NCBI RefSeq assembly: GCF_039830135.1 | Contig: NZ_CP156081.1 | Coordinates: 2,900,001-2,964,000, forward strand | DNA from: Defluviimonas sp. SAOS-178_SWC | GTDB taxonomy: Bacteria > Pseudomonadota > Alphaproteobacteria > Rhodobacterales > Rhodobacteraceae | Length of the DNA stretch: 64,000 nucleotides | Reading direction: 5' to 3' | Shown: one piece after another, positions 15,661-24,596 of the stretch | Layout of the letters: each line of letters opens with the position of its first letter | Position numbering within the stretch: position 1 is the stretch's first letter | The notes under the pieces: generated by a model | What the model was told of the DNA's origin: nothing | The model's database searches: none | The model's input: the letters and a program-made list of their open reading frames with translations, nothing else | Position numbers and translations under genes: made by a program

Positions 15661-17286
15661 TCAGGCCCTGTGGAAGAGCAGGTCCTGAGCTGACCATGCG
15701 ACCGGGATCTCGTTCTTCAGACACCAGTCCGTCGTCAAGAATGAGGGCTGCCGACCTTCGATCAACTGCCGCACAGTGGTCGGCGAGAGGAAGGCAAACT
15801 CGAGAACCTGCTGCACCCGCTTGACCGAGAGCCCATAGGCTTCGGCGATCTCCTGGAAGCCCCGGCCGCCCGTGACTTCGCCAAGAAACGCCTGCGCTCT
15901 TGCGATGTTGGCGATCAGCGTTTCGTCGCGAGGCAAGGACTGCCCCTGCAACAGCAGCCGCGTTTCAACCCCACGCCGGCGGATCGTGAATGGCGCATTG
16001 CCGTGGAGATCTTCTTCGTTCACGCAATCCCTCGCGACGCCGAGCCCTTCGGCAACCGAAGCCCGCGCTAGCGTAATGGCAAGTGCACCAGTTTCCAAGA
16101 CGACCCGGTCAAGCATCGTCAGCATGTCGAGGTCCTCATCCACCAGTTTGGTGGCAACATCAGCGATCATCTTGGCGTCTGCCGACCAGAGCAGGCTCCG
16201 CATTGCCGCAACGCGCAGATGCCTGCGCACCGCCTCGCCGACACGCACTTCAAGATCGCGTGCCGGAAGACGCCAGCCGCTGGTTCGGTCTGACGGAACA
16301 GGAGCGGTCTTCAGCTGCTGAGAGATGTAGTAGTCATAGCGGCGTCCTCGCTTCTGCGTGTGGACCGGCGTCAGCCGTTTTCCCTCCGCATCGAAGAGCT
16401 TGCCGGTGAGGGCCGCGCTCGGGCGACCGGATATCTTCTGGCCGCGGGGAATCCCCGACTGCGCCTGCATCAGCCCTTGCACCCGATCCCATTGCTCCTT
16501 CCCGATGAGCGCCGGGTGCTGGCCCTGATGGATCACCCCCTTGTGCCCAATCTTTCCGATGTAGAGCGGGGTGGCGAGGATCTTGTGGATATGCCCCCGA
16601 GACATCTCTTGGCCGCCCTGGTCACGGCCCGACTGTGTCACGTAGCGCTTCGACCTGAGCCCAAGCTGCTTCGCCTCCTTCTCGACGAGATGAAGGGCGC
16701 GATGGGTCTCGTAGAGCGTGAAAAGCGTTCGGACTGTCTCAGCCTCGGCTGCGTTGATGGTCAGGGTCCGGCCCGCCGCATCGTAGCCGAGAGGCACATA
16801 GTCGCCCATCCAGAGCCCCTTTTTCTTCGAGGCCGCGATCTTGTCGCGGATCCGTTCGGCGGTCACCTCGCGTTCGAACTGTGCGAATGACAGCAGCACA
16901 TTCAGCGTCAGCCGCCCCATGCTGGTCGCGGTATTGAAAGATTGGGTCACCGAGACGAAGGAGGCCTTCGCCGCGTCGAGCCGATCGACGAGCCAGGCGA
17001 AGTCCGCGAGCGGGCGTGTCAGCCGGTCGATCTTGTAGACCACGATCTGGTCCACCCTGCCCTCGTCCAAATCACGCATCATGCGCTGCAGAGCCGGCCG
17101 GTCGAGATGGCTACCGGAGATGCCGCCATCATCGTAGCGCTCCCGAACCAGTTCCCAATCCTCATGGCGCTGACTGGCGATATAGGCCCCGCAGGCCTCG
17201 CGCTGCGCATCGAGCGAGTTGAACTCCTGCTCCAGCCCCTCGTCCGAAGATTTGCGGGTATAGATTGCGCAGCGGATGCGGACCAA
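15661..17286 (-). CDS. Large serine recombinase (recombinase family protein)
   Basis: Site-specific DNA recombinase of 541 residues. The N-terminal resolvase domain (about 1-150) has the catalytic serine in YTRKSS (Ser13 by the Y-x-R-x-S rule) and the arginine-rich IDRLTRPLADFAWLVDRL and FAQFEREVTAERIRDKIAA. It is followed by the recombinase domain (about 160-270, with GYDAAGRTLTIN and ILATPLYIGKIGHKG) and a C-terminal helical region ending in an HTH-like segment (FQEIAEAYGLSVKRVQQVLE). Length is full. In Rhodobacterales these recombinases usually follow a DUF2924 gene, and here only a DUF2924 fragment is left upstream. It may be the integrase of a lost prophage or island. Confidence 0.9.
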   Translation of the reverse strand: MVRIRCAIYTRKSSDEGLEQEFNSLDAQREACGAYIASQRHEDWELVRERYDDGGISGSHLDRPALQRMMRDLDEGRVDQIVVYKIDRLTRPLADFAWLVDRLDAAKASFVSVTQSFNTATSMGRLTLNVLLSFAQFEREVTAERIRDKIAASKKKGLWMGDYVPLGYDAAGRTLTINAAEAETVRTLFTLYETHRALHLVEKEAKQLGLRSKRYVTQSGRDQGGQEMSRGHIHKILATPLYIGKIGHKGVIHQGQHPALIGKEQWDRVQGLMQAQSGIPRGQKISGRPSAALTGKLFDAEGKRLTPVHTQKRGRRYDYYISQQLKTAPVPSDRTSGWRLPARDLEVRVGEAVRRHLRVAAMRSLLWSADAKMIADVATKLVDEDLDMLTMLDRVVLETGALAITLARASVAEGLGVARDCVNEEDLHGNAPFTIRRRGVETRLLLQGQSLPRDETLIANIARAQAFLGEVTGGRGFQEIAEAYGLSVKRVQQVLEFAFLSPTTVRQLIEGRQPSFLTTDWCLKNEIPVAWSAQDLLFHRA

Positions 17287-17287
17287 C

Positions 17288-17524
17288 TCACCCTACCCGC
17301 CTGGGCCGGAGCCCGAAGAAGCGCGGCCCGCTCCAGTGAGCGCCGGTTATCCGCTTCGCAATCGTGGTGAGCGAGCGATAGGTCCGGCCATCGAGGATGT
17401 ACCCCCCGGAGGTGACCTCCACACCGTTGGTGCGACCATTCCACTCCCGGACAAGGTACGATCCGGCTGACGCTTTTGGGGGCGTAGCACCCCCGCGCCT
17501 GGCGGCCTCTGCGACGGAGCGCAA
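17288..17524 (-). pseudogene. DUF2924 protein, N-terminally truncated
   Basis: The minus-strand frame encodes the conserved C-terminal half of DUF2924: YLVREWNGRTNGVEV, YRSLTTIAKRITGAHWSG and PRFFGL. The N-terminal half is missing and the frame runs directly into IS5-type transposase sequence near 17525, so a deletion or insertion removed it. The stop is one base before the recombinase start, which keeps the coupling seen for intact DUF2924-recombinase pairs. Function of the family is unknown; association with phage-like recombinases is known. Confidence 0.75.
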
Positions 17525-17526
17525 CT

Positions 17527-18056
17527 CGCGCCCGATCGGAGCGGGGTAAGCGTCGCATCTGGCGCAAGATACACATCGGGATCGACGAAGAAACGCTGGA
17601 GGTGCGGGCCGTCGAAGTCACCGGCAGCAACATCGGCGATGCGCCCATTCTGCCTGACCTTCTGGATCAGATCCCCGCAAACGAGCAGATCGGGTCCGTG
17701 ACAGCCGACGGCGCCTACGACACCCGCAAATGCCATGAGGCGATCGCGGCCCGAAGCGCGGTCGCAGTCATCCCTCCGCGCAAGAACGCCAAACCGTGGA
17801 AACCGACGAGCCCGGGGGCCGTCGCACGAACGAAGCGCTACGCGCTTCGAACTACCTGGGCCGTGCCATCTGGCGACGATGGAGCGGCTACCACCGCCGG
17901 AGCCGGGTCGCGTCAAAGATGAACTGCATCAAGCTGCTCGGCCAATCCCTCATGGCCCGAGACTTCGAGCGCCAGGTCGCCGAGCTGCAGGTGAGTATCG
18001 CCGTGCTCAACGGCTACACCGCCCTTGGCATACCTGTCACAGTGCCCGTAGGATAG
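17527..18056 (+). pseudogene. IS5-family transposase, truncated and frameshifted
   Basis: The first frame carries WRKIHIGIDEETLEVRAVEV, GSNIGDAPILPDLLDQIP and SVTADGAYDTRKCHEAIAA, the second catalytic Asp being in TADGAYD. Near 17830 the frame shifts, and the rest (NEALRASNYLGRAIWRRWSG, SKMNCIKLLGQSLMARDF, ending at 18056) is in another frame. The N-terminal third is absent. It cannot encode an active transposase. Confidence 0.85.
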
Positions 18057-18111
18057 GTCCGTCTGGGGAAAGGGAAACTGCGCAAAGACCCGGATTTGGG
18101 CAACAGCGCCG
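17527..18111 (+). mobile_element. IS5-family element relic (left part deleted)
   Basis: The right part of an IS5-type element. Its transposase gene has lost the N-terminus and is frameshifted. The right end is probably the GGCGCTGTTGCC-type inverted repeat at about 18098-18111 (on the + strand GGGCAACAGCGCC). The left end is missing; the sequence abuts the DUF2924 fragment. Confidence 0.7.
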
Positions 18112-18335
18112 CTTGCTGCGTCCCCGCCGTTCATTTCGACAGGGATCTTACGCCCCTTGGACAACGGGATAACCGCCTCGTTTGGGTGGAGGATCGACGG
18201 GATTCCGCTGGTGTTCGGGGTGCCTTGGGCGAAGTGCGGGGCAGGCGAGAATGACGCCGTTGTTGCGTGAGCCGCAGACATTGCCGGGCGGTCGCTGTAC
18301 CCGTCCTGCGAATGAGCGTATCCCGGTCCAGCCAT
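18112..18335 (-). pseudogene. Phage tail tape-measure-like protein fragment
   Basis: Minus-strand frame with the motif IPSILHPNEAVIPLSKGRKI, which is the well-known C-terminal signature of many phage tail tape-measure proteins. It is cut at 18112 by the right end of the IS5 relic, and a stop codon precedes it upstream. Together with the neighbouring recombinase this suggests a decayed prophage. Confidence 0.6.
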
Positions 18336-18588
18336 AACAGCAGCGACCCGCGCTGTCCCAGCACGTCGTTTTTAGATGGGCCATCTCGTCGTGCGGTAGC
18401 GGGCGGATATCGGCTTCGTCATGCCCCCGTCGATCCGAGGGACGCGCTATGCGGATCTTCGCTCGCTGCTTTTGTTGCGACAATGCCGATAAGGGCGTAA
18501 GTCTGGATTGACGGCTTCCTTCAAGTCTGAGAAAGTAACTAGTTAATTACATAGCGGTGAACCGCAAACTGCGACTGGGAGGAAGTAT

Positions 18589-19623
18589 ATGAGACTGCCT
18601 ATGCAAGCACGGCTGCAATTGTCTGCCAGAATCGGCGCACTTGCAGCTCTTTTCGCGATCGGTGTGTATGGCGACAAGGCGCTGGCCGCCGATATTCAGA
18701 TCAAGATCGGGCACGACATGCCGGAGTTCAGCCCGCACCACAAAGCCGTGGTGCGCTGGAAGGAACTTGTGGAGGAACACAGCAACGGCAAAGTGGAAGT
18801 CATGATCTTCCCCGCCAGCATACTCGGCTCGGCCACGCAGATGGTTGAGCAGGTGCAAGCCGGTGCGCTGGAGGCGGCAATGCTTCCGAATGCGCAAATT
18901 GCTCCGATTGCACCTGAACTTACCGTCCTCGACCTGCCGTATCTGTTTCCCAACCGGGAAATTGCCCATGCAGTTGTCGACGGTCCGGTCGGCGACACTA
19001 TCCTCGCTGTCTTGGATAAATCCAACATCATCGGCCTTGCTCACTGGGAAAGCGGATTCAAGCAGTTCACGGGCAATTTCCCCATCGCCGCGCCCGCCGA
19101 CTACGAAGGTCGCAAGATACGCACCATGCCATCGCAGGTCGTCCAGCAACAGTTCCAGGCTTTCGGAGCAGTGCCGACCCAGATCGCCTTTTCCGAACTC
19201 TACAGTTCGCTGCAGCAGGGTGTTGTGGATGGGCAGGAAAACCCCATTGCGACGATCGCGGCAGGAAAGCTGTATGAAGTTCAACCCTACATTACGCTCT
19301 CCGATCACGGGTTTCTGGGCGAAGTCTTCATGATCAACAAGACCTTTTTCGAAGGACTTGATCCGGAAATCCAAACGGTTCTGCGCGAGGCGGCATGGGA
19401 AGGGCGGGATTATCAGCGGCAGTTGATCGCCGAGAACGAGCAGGAACAACTGGAGATGTTCAAGAAAGCGGGCGTTAACATCATCGAATTGACGCCCGAA
19501 GACCGAGAAAAGTTCGTCGCCGCCGCGCAACAAGTGCATGAGTGGTATCGTTCACAGAACGGTGGAGAGCTTCTTGATGCCATCCAGGCGGACATAAAAG
19601 AACGTGAAGCAGGCGGGAACTGA
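18589..19623 (+). CDS. dctP: TRAP transporter substrate-binding protein DctP
   Basis: Periplasmic binding protein of 344 residues. A signal peptide covers about residues 1-34 (ends ALAA before DIQIKIGHDM). The mature protein has the TRAP pattern: the N-terminal IKIGHDMPEFSPHHKAV, GGxxV-type contacts replaced by VVQQQFQAFG, YEGRKIRTMPSQ with the conserved ligand-binding Arg, and QQGVVDGQENPIATI. Ribosome binding site GGGAGGAAG precedes the start. First gene of an intact dctPQM set between mobile relics. The ligand is unknown but the Arg suggests a carboxylate. Confidence 0.93.
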   Translation: MRLPMQARLQLSARIGALAALFAIGVYGDKALAADIQIKIGHDMPEFSPHHKAVVRWKELVEEHSNGKVEVMIFPASILGSATQMVEQVQAGALEAAMLPNAQIAPIAPELTVLDLPYLFPNREIAHAVVDGPVGDTILAVLDKSNIIGLAHWESGFKQFTGNFPIAAPADYEGRKIRTMPSQVVQQQFQAFGAVPTQIAFSELYSSLQQGVVDGQENPIATIAAGKLYEVQPYITLSDHGFLGEVFMINKTFFEGLDPEIQTVLREAAWEGRDYQRQLIAENEQEQLEMFKKAGVNIIELTPEDREKFVAAAQQVHEWYRSQNGGELLDAIQADIKEREAGGN

Positions 19624-19651
19624 ACCCTCGCTAAGGAGCCTAGGAGCTGCG

Positions 19652-20161
19652 ATGAAAACGATTGACCGTGCTCTCTCGGCCTTGGAACGGTGGATTGTCG
19701 GCGGCGCAATGCTGCTGGCAGTCTGCATCCTTTTGGCAAATGTGTTCCTGAGATACACATTCGCCGCTCCAATTTCATGGGCGGAGGAGTTGGCAATTCG
19801 ACTAGTGATTTGGATGGTGTTCGTAGGGTGCAGCATCCTCGTGCGAGAGCAAGGACACCTGGCGATCGATCTGTTGCCGCGCTCGCTATCTGACCGTATG
19901 CGCGGCGGGCTTACCATTCTCGTGTGGCTTATCTCGGGCGCATTTCTCGCCTGGCTCCTTCTGGTCAGCTCACAGCACACCATCAACGCGTACCGATCTG
20001 GTCAGGTCCTTCCGATGCTCCAGTTACCTATTTGGCTCGGGTATCTGGCTATACCGGTCGGATCGCTGCTCATGATTGTCCGGATTTTGCAACACATCGG
20101 GCGTGCGCTCTGCATTGGGATCGATTGGTTCGATTTCAGAGAGCACGGAATATCAGAATAG
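19652..20161 (+). CDS. dctQ: TRAP transporter small membrane subunit DctQ
   Basis: Membrane protein of 169 residues with four predicted membrane segments, as usual for DctQ. It contains ANVFLRYTFAAPISWAEELA and REQGHLAID, the typical motifs in the first and second half. Start at 19652 is preceded by GGAG motifs. It lies 28 bp after dctP and 9 bp before dctM. Confidence 0.92.
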   Translation: MKTIDRALSALERWIVGGAMLLAVCILLANVFLRYTFAAPISWAEELAIRLVIWMVFVGCSILVREQGHLAIDLLPRSLSDRMRGGLTILVWLISGAFLAWLLLVSSQHTINAYRSGQVLPMLQLPIWLGYLAIPVGSLLMIVRILQHIGRALCIGIDWFDFREHGISE

Positions 20162-20170
20162 GGTGTTCCA

Positions 20171-21451
20171 ATGACGTCACTGCTGATCGTGGCATGCCTT
20201 GTCTGCGGCCTTCTGATATCGCTGCCGATCTTCGTGGTATTTGCCGCGACGGCTTTCATCACATTCGGCCTTACGAGTGAGATCCCCCTTTCAATATTGC
20301 CGCAACGGATATCCGCAGGCCTTGAGAGCTTTACGCTGCTGGCAATCCCCTTTTTCTTTCTGGCCGCCCAGATCATGAGCCGGGGGGGGCTTTCGGACCG
20401 GTTGATCGCCTTCGTACAGACACTGGTAGGCCATTTGCCGGGGGGGCTCGGCATGACGGTTGTTCTCACCTGCATGCTGTTCGGTTCCATCACCGGGTCC
20501 AGCGCCTCGACAATTGTTGCGGTGGGAACCATCCTCGTGCCTGCGCTTACAAAGTCCGGATATTCACCTCAATTCGCCATCGGTTCCGTGACGTGTTCCG
20601 CATTGATCGGCATGCTTATTCCGCCCAGCAATGCGATGATCATTTATGCTGCGGTCGCCAACGTATCGATCGGCGCCCTATTCATGTCCGGTATCGGCGC
20701 CGGATTGCTGTTCAGTTTCGCTTACTGCGCCTACTGCGTAGGTTACGCTCAGATCGCGGGTGTTCCGCGCTCACCACGGGCCAACCTGTCCCAGATCATC
20801 GCGGCAGCCCGAGAAGTGGTTTGGGGCGTTGGCATGCCCATCGTCATTCTGGGAGGCGTATATGGCGGTGTATTTACCGCAACTGAAGCCTCGGTCGTGG
20901 CGGTTTTCTATGCGGCATTCGTCGGAATGGTGGTCTATCGCCAGATCAATCTGTCCGACCTGTGGGAGATCTGCATCGACTCCGGTATCGCATCATCGCG
21001 CGTGCTCATCCTGGTGGCCGCTGCCAGCCTTTTTTCCTGGCTGATGAGTATAAGCGGAACCACCGCCGCCATGGCGGCACCGCTGCGTTCGTTTTCGGGG
21101 GAGCCATCGCTGATCCTACTGGCGACCAATGCCTTGTTGCTGGTCGGGGGCATGGTGGTGGACGTCTATTCGAATTTACTGATCATGGCTCCGGTCATAC
21201 TGGGTCCGGCGGGCGCTGCGGGTATTAACACGACCCATTTGGGTGTTGTCATGGTCGTCAATGTAGACATCGGCAACATCACACCACCATTCGGCCTAAA
21301 CCTGTTTGTGGCAGCTGCCGCTTTCGGCCTGCCGTATTTCTCCATCGTGCGGGCAGTGTTGCCGTGGCTCGCAATTTCCTTGGTTTGCCTGATTGTGATC
21401 ACGTATGTTCCGGCAATCCCGATGTGGCTACCGGAGCGGTTGTATCCATGA
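20171..21451 (+). CDS. dctM: TRAP transporter large membrane subunit DctM
   Basis: Permease of 426 residues with about 12 membrane segments. Characteristic motifs include LAIPFFFLAAQIMSRGGLSD, MLFGSITGSSASTIVAVG, LIPPSNAMIIYA and the C-terminal VVNVDIGNITPPFGLNLFVA. It forms the Na+-driven channel with DctQ. Complete and intact. The gene ends about 200 bp before the broken IS5-type gene. Confidence 0.94.
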   Translation: MTSLLIVACLVCGLLISLPIFVVFAATAFITFGLTSEIPLSILPQRISAGLESFTLLAIPFFFLAAQIMSRGGLSDRLIAFVQTLVGHLPGGLGMTVVLTCMLFGSITGSSASTIVAVGTILVPALTKSGYSPQFAIGSVTCSALIGMLIPPSNAMIIYAAVANVSIGALFMSGIGAGLLFSFAYCAYCVGYAQIAGVPRSPRANLSQIIAAAREVVWGVGMPIVILGGVYGGVFTATEASVVAVFYAAFVGMVVYRQINLSDLWEICIDSGIASSRVLILVAAASLFSWLMSISGTTAAMAAPLRSFSGEPSLILLATNALLLVGGMVVDVYSNLLIMAPVILGPAGAAGINTTHLGVVMVVNVDIGNITPPFGLNLFVAAAAFGLPYFSIVRAVLPWLAISLVCLIVITYVPAIPMWLPERLYP

Positions 21452-21665
21452 TAATTTGCGTTGCTCTTGGACTTGCCCGGAAAAAGGCGGAGAGCCATCG
21501 TCGATGCTCGGCGAAGTGACTCGCATGGCGCTGGCGTCTGAGACGTTCGACGTGATCTTGACCACGCGCGACCCGACCAAGACCGATGCTGCGCACGTGA
21601 AGGGCTGGGTTGCACATATCCAGAAGGGGATTCATCTTGTGAATCCAGTATGGTAGCTGGACCGT
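21452..21665. other. Junction sequence between dctM and a broken IS5-type gene
   Basis: Holds a short frame (from 21504) with a protein-like stretch, MALASETFDVILTTRDPTKT, then DAAHVKGWVAHIQKG. It runs into GGATTCATCTTGTGAATCC (about 21628-21647), which forms a hairpin and may be the left end of the IS5-type element. I cannot assign the remnant to a family. Confidence 0.4.
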
Positions 21666-21875
21666 ATGAGCAGCCCTACGCGCGCCACCTACAAGACTAT
21701 GAACTGGCCAGCATATAACGAGGCGCTCAAGCGCCGTGGCTCGTTTGTGATCTGGTTCGACCCCGAGATAAACTGGAATGCGGTGCCAAACGGCAAGCGC
21801 GGCCGACAGCAGACCTACAGCGATGCCGCCATCCAGGCCTGCCTGTCCATGAAAGTTCTATTCGGCATGATGTGA
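21666..21875 (+). pseudogene. IS5-family transposase N-terminal fragment
   Basis: Sixty-nine residues match the start of an IS5-type transposase: MNWPAYNEALKRRGSFVIWF and GKRGRQQTYSDAAIQACLSM, ending at KVLFGMM. The frame stops where the IS3-family element begins, so the gene was cut by that insertion. No remaining C-terminal part is visible to the right of the IS3 element. Confidence 0.75.
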
Positions 21876-21959
21876 GACTGATGTGAGACCGTCAAACTGG
21901 ATCGTTTGAGGCTGGAGTTTTCCGCGTAACCTGCCCTTGGCCGGGAGGAGTGGAAGACG

Positions 21960-22226
21960 ATGAAGGCATCGAAGTTTTCGGACGCCCAGAAGGCGTTCAT
22001 CCTGAAGCTGGGCGCGGACGGCATGCCGGTCGCGGAGATCTGTCGCAAGGCCGGGATCATCTAGGCGACCTACTTCAACTGGAAGAAGCGGTATGACGGG
22101 TTTCTACCGACCGAGATGGGACGGCTGGAGCAGCTCGAGGATGAGAACGGCAAGCTCAGGAAGCTGGTTGCCGACCTGTCGCTTGACAAGGAGATGCTGC
22201 AGGACGTCATCCGCCGAAAGCTCTGA
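21960..22226 (+). pseudogene. IS3-family OrfA with internal stop
   Basis: HTH and leucine-zipper protein of the IS407 type: FSDAQKAFILKLGADGMPVA, ATYFNWKKRYDGFLPTEM, LEDENGKLRKLVADLSLDKE and VIRRKL. An in-frame TAG at 22062-22064 interrupts it where relatives have a Ser-Gln pair, with one residue also lost. The -1 frameshift to orfB could still occur downstream of the stop, but a functional OrfAB needs the N-terminal HTH, so the element is probably dead. Confidence 0.85.
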
Positions 22227-23065
22227 GGCCTGCCCGGAAGCGCAAGCTCGTCGATCTCGTCTGTGCGGACTGGAACGTTTCGATCCGGAGGGCCTGCGCG
22301 TTTTTCCTCGTCGACACGTCGACCTACCACTACAGAGCGCGCCGGCCCGGGCAGGCCCATCTCGAACAACGGATCAGGGAGATCTGCGAGACCCGTGTAC
22401 GTTACGGGTATCGCCGTGTCCATGTGTTGCTGCGCCGGGAGGGCTGGATGATCAACCAGCAGAAGACACGCAGGGTTTACAGCGAGTTGGGCATTCAGCT
22501 GCGGAACAAGAGGTCAAAGCGCATGGTCAAGGCGGCGCTCCGGGAGGACCGCCGGGACGCGGTCGCGCCCAACGAGACCTGGGCGATGGATTTTGTCCAT
22601 GACCAGTTGGCGACGGGACGCAGGATCAGGGTGCTGACTGTGGTCGACATCTTCTCGCGCTTCTCGCCGGTGATCGATCCGCGGTTCAGCTACAGGGCAG
22701 AGAACGTGGTCGAGACACTGGACCAGATCTGCGTGCAGGTCGGCTACCCGAAGGCGATCCGCGTGGACCAGGGGAGCGAGTTTGTGTCCCGCGATCTCGA
22801 CCTTTGGGCCTATGCCCACGATGTCACCTTGGACTTCTCCCGACCCGGCAAGCCGACCGACAATGCCTTTATCGAGGCGTTCAATGGCCGGTTCAGGGCG
22901 GAATGCCTGAACACGAACTGGTTCCTGACGCTTGCCGACGCCCGGGAAAAGATGGAGGCTTGGCTCAGATACTACAACGAAGAACGACCCCATGGCGCGA
23001 TCGGTTACAAGGCCCCGATCGAACTCGTGAATCCCGGCAGCGAAACCGGCCAGCTGCCCCGATGA
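22226..23065 (+). CDS. IS3-family transposase OrfB
   Basis: The catalytic part, in the -1 frame relative to orfA and open from the orfA stop region. DDE residues: Asp in ETWAMDFVHDQL, Asp in AIRVDQGSEFVS and Glu in KPTDNAFIEAFNGRFRAECL. It ends in ERPHGAIGYKAPIEL. Usually made as a frameshift fusion with OrfA; it has no good start of its own, except a GTG at 22424 that would lose the N-terminal third. Confidence 0.85.
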   Translation, partial: RPARKRKLVDLVCADWNVSIRRACAFFLVDTSTYHYRARRPGQAHLEQRIREICETRVRYGYRRVHVLLRREGWMINQQKTRRVYSELGIQLRNKRSKRMVKAALREDRRDAVAPNETWAMDFVHDQLATGRRIRVLTVVDIFSRFSPVIDPRFSYRAENVVETLDQICVQVGYPKAIRVDQGSEFVSRDLDLWAYAHDVTLDFSRPGKPTDNAFIEAFNGRFRAECLNTNWFLTLADAREKMEAWLRYYNEERPHGAIGYKAPIELVNPGSETGQLPR

Positions 23066-23293
23066 AGCCCGGAAACTCCAGCCCCGGGCGATCCAAGGTT
23101 GGGTCTCGCTTCATCACCCCAAGGACTCTCCCGATCCCCGGAGGGAAGACGGGGCTCAGGTCACAATCAGTCGCGCCCCCATTTCGACCGGCGCGATAAC
23201 GGAGAAGCCCTTGCCCTCCGGCTCACGCCTTCGGCCAATCGGACCGGGGAACGGTCCACTGGACCGTATCCATCCGGTGAAGGCCGTGGGGGA

Positions 23294-23514
23294 TCAGGCT
23301 TTGGGGTCGCCTTCCATTGCGATCATCTCGATGAGATTTTCGACGCCGAACTGGGTGAAGGCGAGGATTTCGACCTGGTGGAGCAATGAACCCAGATGGC
23401 GCCGTCTGCGGGCTCCATGCCGATGGCGAGATTATGGAGCCGATCGACGGTTTCGCCGAGCTCTGCTGCGACGCGATCGACGGTCTTGACGGCGTGCGCC
23501 TTGTTCAACTGCAT
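23294..23514 (-). pseudogene. IS66-associated small accessory ORF, frameshifted
   Basis: The minus strand encodes MNKAHAVKTVDRV-like sequence (here QLNKAHAVKTVDRVAAELGE) followed by DRLHNLAIGMEPADGAIWVH. Then the frame must change to continue as EILAFTQFGVENLIEMIAME and end at 23294-23296. This small protein is common beside IS66 tnpC in proteobacteria; its function is unknown. It is probably inactive here. Confidence 0.6.
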
Positions 23515-23516
23515 GT

Positions 23517-24124
23517 TCAGGCTGCCTGGGCCATGTTTTGGATTGTCCAGTTCCAGGGGAGAAAATCCGGCAGGCGCGAGGGGGGCATGTCCGGCAACCG
23601 AGCAAGGACATCAGCAAGCCAAGCCTGTGGGTCGATGTCGTTCATCTTTGCGGTGACGACCAGGGAGTACATGAAAGCGGCGCGGTCACCGCCCCGCTCG
23701 GAGCCGGCGAAGAGCCATGACTTCCGACCGAGGGCCACGCCGCGGAGTGCTCGCTAGGCCGCGTTGTTCGTCAGGCAGGCCAGTCCATCCTCGAGGAAGC
23801 ACGTGAATGCCTCCCAACGGCCCGTCGTGAACATATAGCCGACCGCCTTGGCGACGGGGTTGTGCTTCGACATCGTGTCGCGCTCGGCGAGCATCCAGTC
23901 GCGCAATTCCTCCAGCAGCGGACGGGACAGCCGTTGCCTGGCCTTGAGACGGGAAGTGGCATCCAGCCCGTTGATCTGGCGCTCGATCTCGAAGATGGCG
24001 TCGATCCTCGCCACCGCCTCCAGCGCGACAGGAGATATGTCGTGGGCGGACTTGCCCTTGCGGACATTCCCCTTGATGTCGGCAAGCTCGAAGAACTTCC
24101 GGCGGGCATGGCTCCAGCATGCCC
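23517..24124 (-). pseudogene. IS66 TnpC, C-terminal part with nonsense codon
   Basis: Begins at the deletion junction with CWSHARRKFFELADIKGN and continues through VARIDAIFEIERQINGLDA and GRWEAFTCFLEDGLACLTNN. A TAG replaces the expected Glu in the NNAAERALRG motif (near 23755), which is the catalytic glutamate position, and then the frame goes on to LGRKSWLFAGSERGG and LPDFLPWNW. The catalytic N-terminal half is gone. Confidence 0.85.
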
Positions 24125-24186
24125 CGCCGCATATCCGTCACCCCGCCGGCGATCCGGACGCGCACCCCCGCCGGGAAGGCGATCAT
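24119..24186 (-). pseudogene. IS66 TnpB N-terminal stub
   Basis: MIAFPAGVRVRIAGGVTDMR and the next two residues match the start of TnpB. The sequence then jumps to tnpC in another frame at about GCATGCTGG (24118-24127), so the deletion has removed the rest of tnpB and most of tnpC. The start codon overlaps the tnpA stop. Confidence 0.8.
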
Positions 24187-24596
24187 CGAGCTTCCAGCAC
24201 CGGAAGCAGCCGAGCCAGCATCTCCGGATCCGCAGAGGAACTGAAGATAAGCCGACGCCCATCGCGCAATACAACCTCAAGCTGGACAGCCGGCGGATCA
24301 CACCGCGCCACTGAGGCCGGCGCGGGCTCTACCACAGGACCATCTGGCGAAAGCGTCATCGGGATGAATGCAGGCAGCGTCTCGTCGCCAAGCTCGCCGT
24401 TCCGATACTGCCCGCGCCATATCGTCAGCAGAGAGCGCGAAACGCCATGCCGCCGCGCCGTCGCAGTCACCTGGCGATGCCCCGGAAAGCTCTCCTCCAC
24501 GATCCGGACCTTGTCCGCATCGCTTCAGGGCCGCCGGCGCGGGACATCCGCGGCAGAAAGCACTTCGATCTCGGGCCTGAACTTATGGTCGGCCAT
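24183..24596 (-). pseudogene. IS66 TnpA with nonsense codon
   Basis: HTH protein with VEESFPGHRQVTATARRHGV, SRSLLTIWRGQYRNGELGDE and a C-terminal DGRRLIFSSSADPEMLARLL. From the ATG at 24596 the frame begins with HKFRPEIEVLSAADVPRRRP and meets a TGA at 24525-24527 where relatives have Trp before SDADK. Downstream frame is open. Inactive unless reinitiated. Confidence 0.8.

Larger units (their letters stand above)
21879..23116 (+). mobile_element. IS3-family element (IS407-like), degraded
   Basis: About 1.24 kb bounded by imperfect inverted repeats: left end TGATGTGAGACCGTCAAACT, right end (reverse complement) TGATGAAGCGAGACCC and a shared GGCTGGAGTT-type inner block. The left end is preceded by a repeated TGATGTGAGAC unit, so the exact boundary could be 11 bp earlier. 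No target duplication is seen. It encodes OrfA with a nonsense codon and an open OrfB. Confidence 0.75.
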
